From Pseudoclavibacter sp. AY1H1 (lineage in GTDB: Bacteria > Actinomycetota > Actinomycetes > Actinomycetales > Microbacteriaceae), in contig NZ_PSXX01000001.1 in NCBI RefSeq assembly GCF_002931055.1, positions 310,001-374,000 on the forward strand: a stretch of DNA of 64,000 nucleotides, in the 5' to 3' direction. Numbering within the stretch: the stretch's first letter is position 1; each line of letters begins with the position of its first letter. Of this stretch, positions 61,105-64,000 are shown one piece after another. The notes beneath the pieces are model-generated. The model had not been told where the DNA came from. It was given only the letters and a program-made list of their open reading frames with translations, and did no database searches. Position numbers and translations under genes: made by a program.

Positions 61105-64000
61105 TTGGCGAAGAACGGCATCGACCTCGGCACGTACTGGATCCAGGTAGCACCGTCCGCTGACGGCTTCTGGACTGAGTTCCAGAAGCAGGTCGGCGGG
61201 TCCGGTGGCAAGCAGGCCGGAGTCACCCTCGGCAAGGCCGTGCAGACCGGATTCCAGGCAGGGCTCGGAGGGTTCAGCTCCGCCGCGCTCGACAGCCTCA
61301 GCAAGGACGTCGCGAAGGCGTCCGCCTCCTACGAGGCGGCGTCACGCAAGAGCGCCGACGCTGCTGGCAAGCTCCGTGTTGCCGAAGCGCAGCTCAACGA
61401 GATCCGCGCCAAGGGCGGGGACACCTCCGCTCGCCTCGTCGCCGCTGAGGAAAGGTTCGCCGCCGCCCAACGCTCCGCGGCCGACGCCGCCGGCACCAGC
61501 AAGGCGGCAGCCGATCGTGTCCGCGAGGCGAAGGAAAAGCTCGCCGACGCCGAAAAGAAGACCGCCTCCGCCACCGAAGCGGGCGGCAAGTCCGCTTCCA
61601 AATCAGAGGGCTACCTCGCCCGGCTCCGCACCGCCCTCTACTCGACTGAGGGCAGCTTCGACGGTCTCGGCACGGAGGTCAAGGAAACCAACGGACTGCT
61701 CGGCAACTTCGCCCTCGGCGGCGCGATCGCCGGCGTCGCCAGCTCCATCACGTCATCGATCACGTCGAGCATCGGCGAGCTCGCGTCCGAAGCCATCACC
61801 GCATCCGACGCGACGGACAAGTTCAAGGGCACCCTGAACTTCGCTGGCCTGGACGACTCCGCGATCTCGAACCTGACCGCGAGCACCCGCCAGTACGCCG
61901 ACGAAACCGTGTACGGGCTCGACGACATCCAGAACATCACCGCGCAGCTCGCGTCCAACAGCGTCAAGGACTACGACAAGCTCGCCGAGGCCGCCGGAAA
62001 CCTCAACGCCGTTTCGGGCGGCACCGCCGAGACGTACAAGTCCGTCGGCATGGTGCTCACGCAGACCGCGGGCCAGGGGAAGCTCACGACGGAGAACTGG
62101 AACCAGCTCTCCGACGCGATCCCCGGCGCGAGCGGTCGACTGCAGGAAGCGCTCCTCAGCGCGGGCGCCTTCACGGGCAACTTCCGCGAGGAGATGGCCG
62201 CCGGCGAGATCACCGCCGAGGAGTTCAACACGGCGCTGCTCGGGCTCGGCAACGACCCCGTCGCGGTCGAAGCGGCGAAGTCCGTCACCACGTTCGAGGG
62301 CATGATCGGCAACCTGCAGGCCACCGTCGTCGGCGGCCTGTCGGACGCGATCACTGAACTGAAGCCCCAGATCGGCACGTTCATCGGGTTCTTCTCGGAC
62401 ACCATCGAGGGCGCCGTGCCGATCCTCGTCGGCTTCGTGCAGGGCATCGCACCCCTCGGGGAAGCCGTCGGCGGGATCATCACGATCCTCACGACCGGCG
62501 ACTTCCAGGGCGGCATCTTCGGCCTCGACGAAGACGCACCCGTGATCAGCTTCCTCTTCACGCTGCGCGAGTCCGCCCAGTCCGTGTTCGACATCCTCAC
62601 GCAGGGAGACTTCACCGGCCCCATCTTCGGGCTCGAGGAGGACTCCGCGCTCGTCGGATTCTTCTTCAGCCTCCGAGATGCCGCACAGGGTGTCGTTGCG
62701 TGGTTCCAGGACGCATCCACCGGCGCCGTCCCCGCCATCATGGAGGGCTTCCGCGGCGTCGGCGACGTGCTCGGCGGCATCATCTCGTTCGTCGACTCCA
62801 ACAGCGACTGGCTCGTGCCCATGACCGTGGGCGTCATCGCGTTCGTCGCCGCCTACAAGGCAGTCGTGTTCGTCACCGGCGTCATGGCCGCGCTGCGGTC
62901 CGGGACGATGCTCGCGACGGCTGCACAGTGGGCGCTGAACATCGCGATGAACGCGAACCCCATCGGGCTCATCATCGCGGGCGTCGCAGCCCTCACGGCC
63001 GGTCTCGTGTGGTTCTTCACGCAGACCGAGCTCGGGCAGCAGGTGTGGCAGAACATCGTCAGCTTCATCTCCACGGCCATCACCTGGCTGTGGGAGTCGG
63101 TGCTGAGCCCGGTGTTCACCGCCATCGGGGCGATCTTCACGTGGCTGTACGACAACGTGATCTCGCCCATCGTGGCGGGGATCGTCCTCTACGTGCAGGT
63201 GTGGGCCGCGATCTTCACCTGGCTGTGGGACAACGTCCTCTCGCCCGTGTTCACGGCCATCGGCGCGATCTTCTCCTGGATCTACAACAACGTCGTGATG
63301 CCGATCGTCACCGGCATCGTCATCCTCGTCCAAGCGTGGGCGGCGATCTTCAACTGGCTGTGGACGTCCGTGCTGTCGGTCGTCTTCGCGGCCGTCGGAG
63401 CGATCTTCAACTGGCTCTACACGAACGTCATCACGCCCATCGTGAACGGCGTCGTCGCGTACATGCAGCTGTGGGGGCAGATCTTCAACTGGCTCTACAC
63501 GAACGTCGTGTCGCCCGTCTTCACGGCGGTCGGAGCGGTGTTCACGTGGCTCTACGAGAACGTCATCACGCCGGTGTGGTCCGGGATTCAGTCCGCGATC
63601 TCCGTGGTCGCTGACTGGATCACGAACACCCTCTGGCCCGGAATCCAGTCGGTCATCGGCTTCATCGGTTCGGGATTCGAGTCGATGGGCTCCACCATCG
63701 CGACCGTCTGGGAGAACATCAAGAAGGCGGCCGTCGCGCCGATCAACTTCGTCATCGAGACCGTCTACAACGACGGCATCAAGACGCTGTTCGACGACAT
63801 CGCGGAAGCCGTCGGTCTCGACATTCGCATGCCGGAGGCCTCGCCGATCGCGTTCGCGCAGGGTGGCGTCCTTCCCGGCTACACGCCGGGTCGGGACGTG
63901 CACGAGTTCTACTCACCCACGGGTGGGCGGCTCGCGCTGTCCGGCGGTGAGGGCATCATCCGCCCGGACGCTCTCCGTGCGCTCGGCGGGAAGGCGTGGC
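61105..64000 (+). CDS. Tape measure protein, 5' part
   Basis: The frame is open from TTG 61105 (GGAGG six bases upstream) to the window edge, at least 965 residues. Features: N-terminal LGTYWIQVAPSADGFWTEFQ, a long Ala/Glu/Lys coiled coil (about 70-165), membrane-like segments near 205-225, 568-600 and 617-640, then a Trp-rich tandem repeat (660-832), and ASPIAFAQGGVLPGYTPGRD near 912-931. It sets tail length and helps DNA entry. The 3' end lies outside the window. Confidence 0.93.
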   Translation, partial: MAKNGIDLGTYWIQVAPSADGFWTEFQKQVGGSGGKQAGVTLGKAVQTGFQAGLGGFSSAALDSLSKDVAKASASYEAASRKSADAAGKLRVAEAQLNEIRAKGGDTSARLVAAEERFAAAQRSAADAAGTSKAAADRVREAKEKLADAEKKTASATEAGGKSASKSEGYLARLRTALYSTEGSFDGLGTEVKETNGLLGNFALGGAIAGVASSITSSITSSIGELASEAITASDATDKFKGTLNFAGLDDSAISNLTASTRQYADETVYGLDDIQNITAQLASNSVKDYDKLAEAAGNLNAVSGGTAETYKSVGMVLTQTAGQGKLTTENWNQLSDAIPGASGRLQEALLSAGAFTGNFREEMAAGEITAEEFNTALLGLGNDPVAVEAAKSVTTFEGMIGNLQATVVGGLSDAITELKPQIGTFIGFFSDTIEGAVPILVGFVQGIAPLGEAVGGIITILTTGDFQGGIFGLDEDAPVISFLFTLRESAQSVFDILTQGDFTGPIFGLEEDSALVGFFFSLRDAAQGVVAWFQDASTGAVPAIMEGFRGVGDVLGGIISFVDSNSDWLVPMTVGVIAFVAAYKAVVFVTGVMAALRSGTMLATAAQWALNIAMNANPIGLIIAGVAALTAGLVWFFTQTELGQQVWQNIVSFISTAITWLWESVLSPVFTAIGAIFTWLYDNVISPIVAGIVLYVQVWAAIFTWLWDNVLSPVFTAIGAIFSWIYNNVVMPIVTGIVILVQAWAAIFNWLWTSVLSVVFAAVGAIFNWLYTNVITPIVNGVVAYMQLWGQIFNWLYTNVVSPVFTAVGAVFTWLYENVITPVWSGIQSAISVVADWITNTLWPGIQSVIGFIGSGFESMGSTIATVWENIKKAAVAPINFVIETVYNDGIKTLFDDIAEAVGLDIRMPEASPIAFAQGGVLPGYTPGRDVHEFYSPTGGRLALSGGEGIIRPDALRALGGKAW
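63082..63600 (+). repeat. 135-bp (45-residue) tandem repeat in the tape measure gene
   Basis: Units begin at 63082, 63217, 63352 and 63487 (the last partial), exactly 135 bp apart. Each encodes WLWxxVLSPVFTAIGAIF then WLYxNVIxPIVxGIV and VQxWAAIF, with the two halves also similar. Trp/Phe-spaced repeats of this kind are known in tape measures of Gram-positive phages. Confidence 0.9.

Larger units (their letters stand above)
37021..64000. mobile_element. Siphovirus-type prophage, left part
   Basis: From the tRNA-like fragment at 37022 to the window edge the genes are phage: integrase, lysogeny switch, early recombination/replication genes, a tRNA, terminase, HK97-type head genes, connectors, tail chaperones and tape measure. 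The lysis genes, the rest of the tail and attR lie beyond 64000. No disrupted structural gene was seen, so the element may be intact. Confidence 0.93.

Noticed and set aside
61753-63903. A 716-codon minus-strand frame opposite the tape measure gene
   Set aside because: Composition dominated by Asp, His, Arg and Val from antisense of the repeat-rich tape measure; no start signal or motif.
37000-64000. A dedicated anti-phage defence or toxin-antitoxin island inside the prophage
   Set aside because: I looked for restriction, abortive-infection, toxin and retron-like genes; none of the readable proteins has such motifs.

Overview
The window is high-GC DNA from an actinobacterium, most likely of the order Micrococcales and probably a Microbacteriaceae relative. 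This is inferred from the short single-chain glycyl-tRNA synthetase, the conserved block phoH-ybeY-corC-era ... leuA-recO-uppS-glyS-dusB-dgt-dnaG, TAGACT-type -10 boxes, GTG and TTG starts and tight ATGA overlaps. No 16S rRNA is present, so the genus cannot be named.

Bases 1-36,990 are chromosome. An ATGA-linked run (HIT protein end, phoH, ybeY, a CBS/CorC protein, era) leads into a NarL-type two-component system. leuA follows behind a leucine-rich leader peptide and a strong hairpin. Next come a TRIC-like channel gene, recO-uppS, a large membrane protein, glyS, dusB, dgt, dnaG, a lone ABC ATPase, a D-2-hydroxyacid dehydrogenase, tRNA-Asn(GTT), an alditol-oxidase-like flavoprotein, an M23 peptidase and a YgiC/YgiB-like pair. 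A partial histidine-utilisation cluster (hutD, IclR regulator, hutU, hutF, hutI) has neither hutH nor an N-formylglutamate deformylase in the window. A 24-codon ORF fills the hutU-hutF junction. The chromosome part ends with def, a NIPA/DMT-like transporter, a GT4 glycosyltransferase, map, an XRE regulator and a thiamine-binding-type protein.

From about 37,020 to the end of the window lies the left 27 kb or more of a siphovirus-type prophage with HK97-like head genes. Its left edge is a tRNA 3'-end-like fragment (putative attL) beside a tyrosine integrase on the minus strand. The lysogeny region has an ImmA/IrrE-type protease and an XRE repressor facing a Cro-like gene across a repeat-rich intergenic region. 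An excisionase-like HTH protein and a KilAC/BRO-type antirepressor follow. The early operon encodes a YqaJ-type exonuclease, HNH protein, SSB, a MazG-like protein and many small unknown proteins, with stop/start overlaps at nearly every junction. A terminator and a phage tRNA-Gln(CTG) separate it from the late genes.

The late genes run HNH, two small proteins (one a miniature terminase-like ATPase core), terminase small and large subunits, an Sm-like small protein, portal, prohead protease, major capsid, head-tail connectors, tail terminator and major tail protein. Then come tail assembly chaperones joined by a lambda-type GGGAAAG -1 slippery site and a tape-measure gene that runs off the window with an exact 135-bp repeat. 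No CRISPR array, insertion sequence or recognisable anti-phage defence island was seen. The most interesting items are the leuA leader, the hut junction ORF, the recurrent GTGGCT coupling junction, a run-on ORF at 45,169, the mini-terminase protein and the chaperone frameshift.
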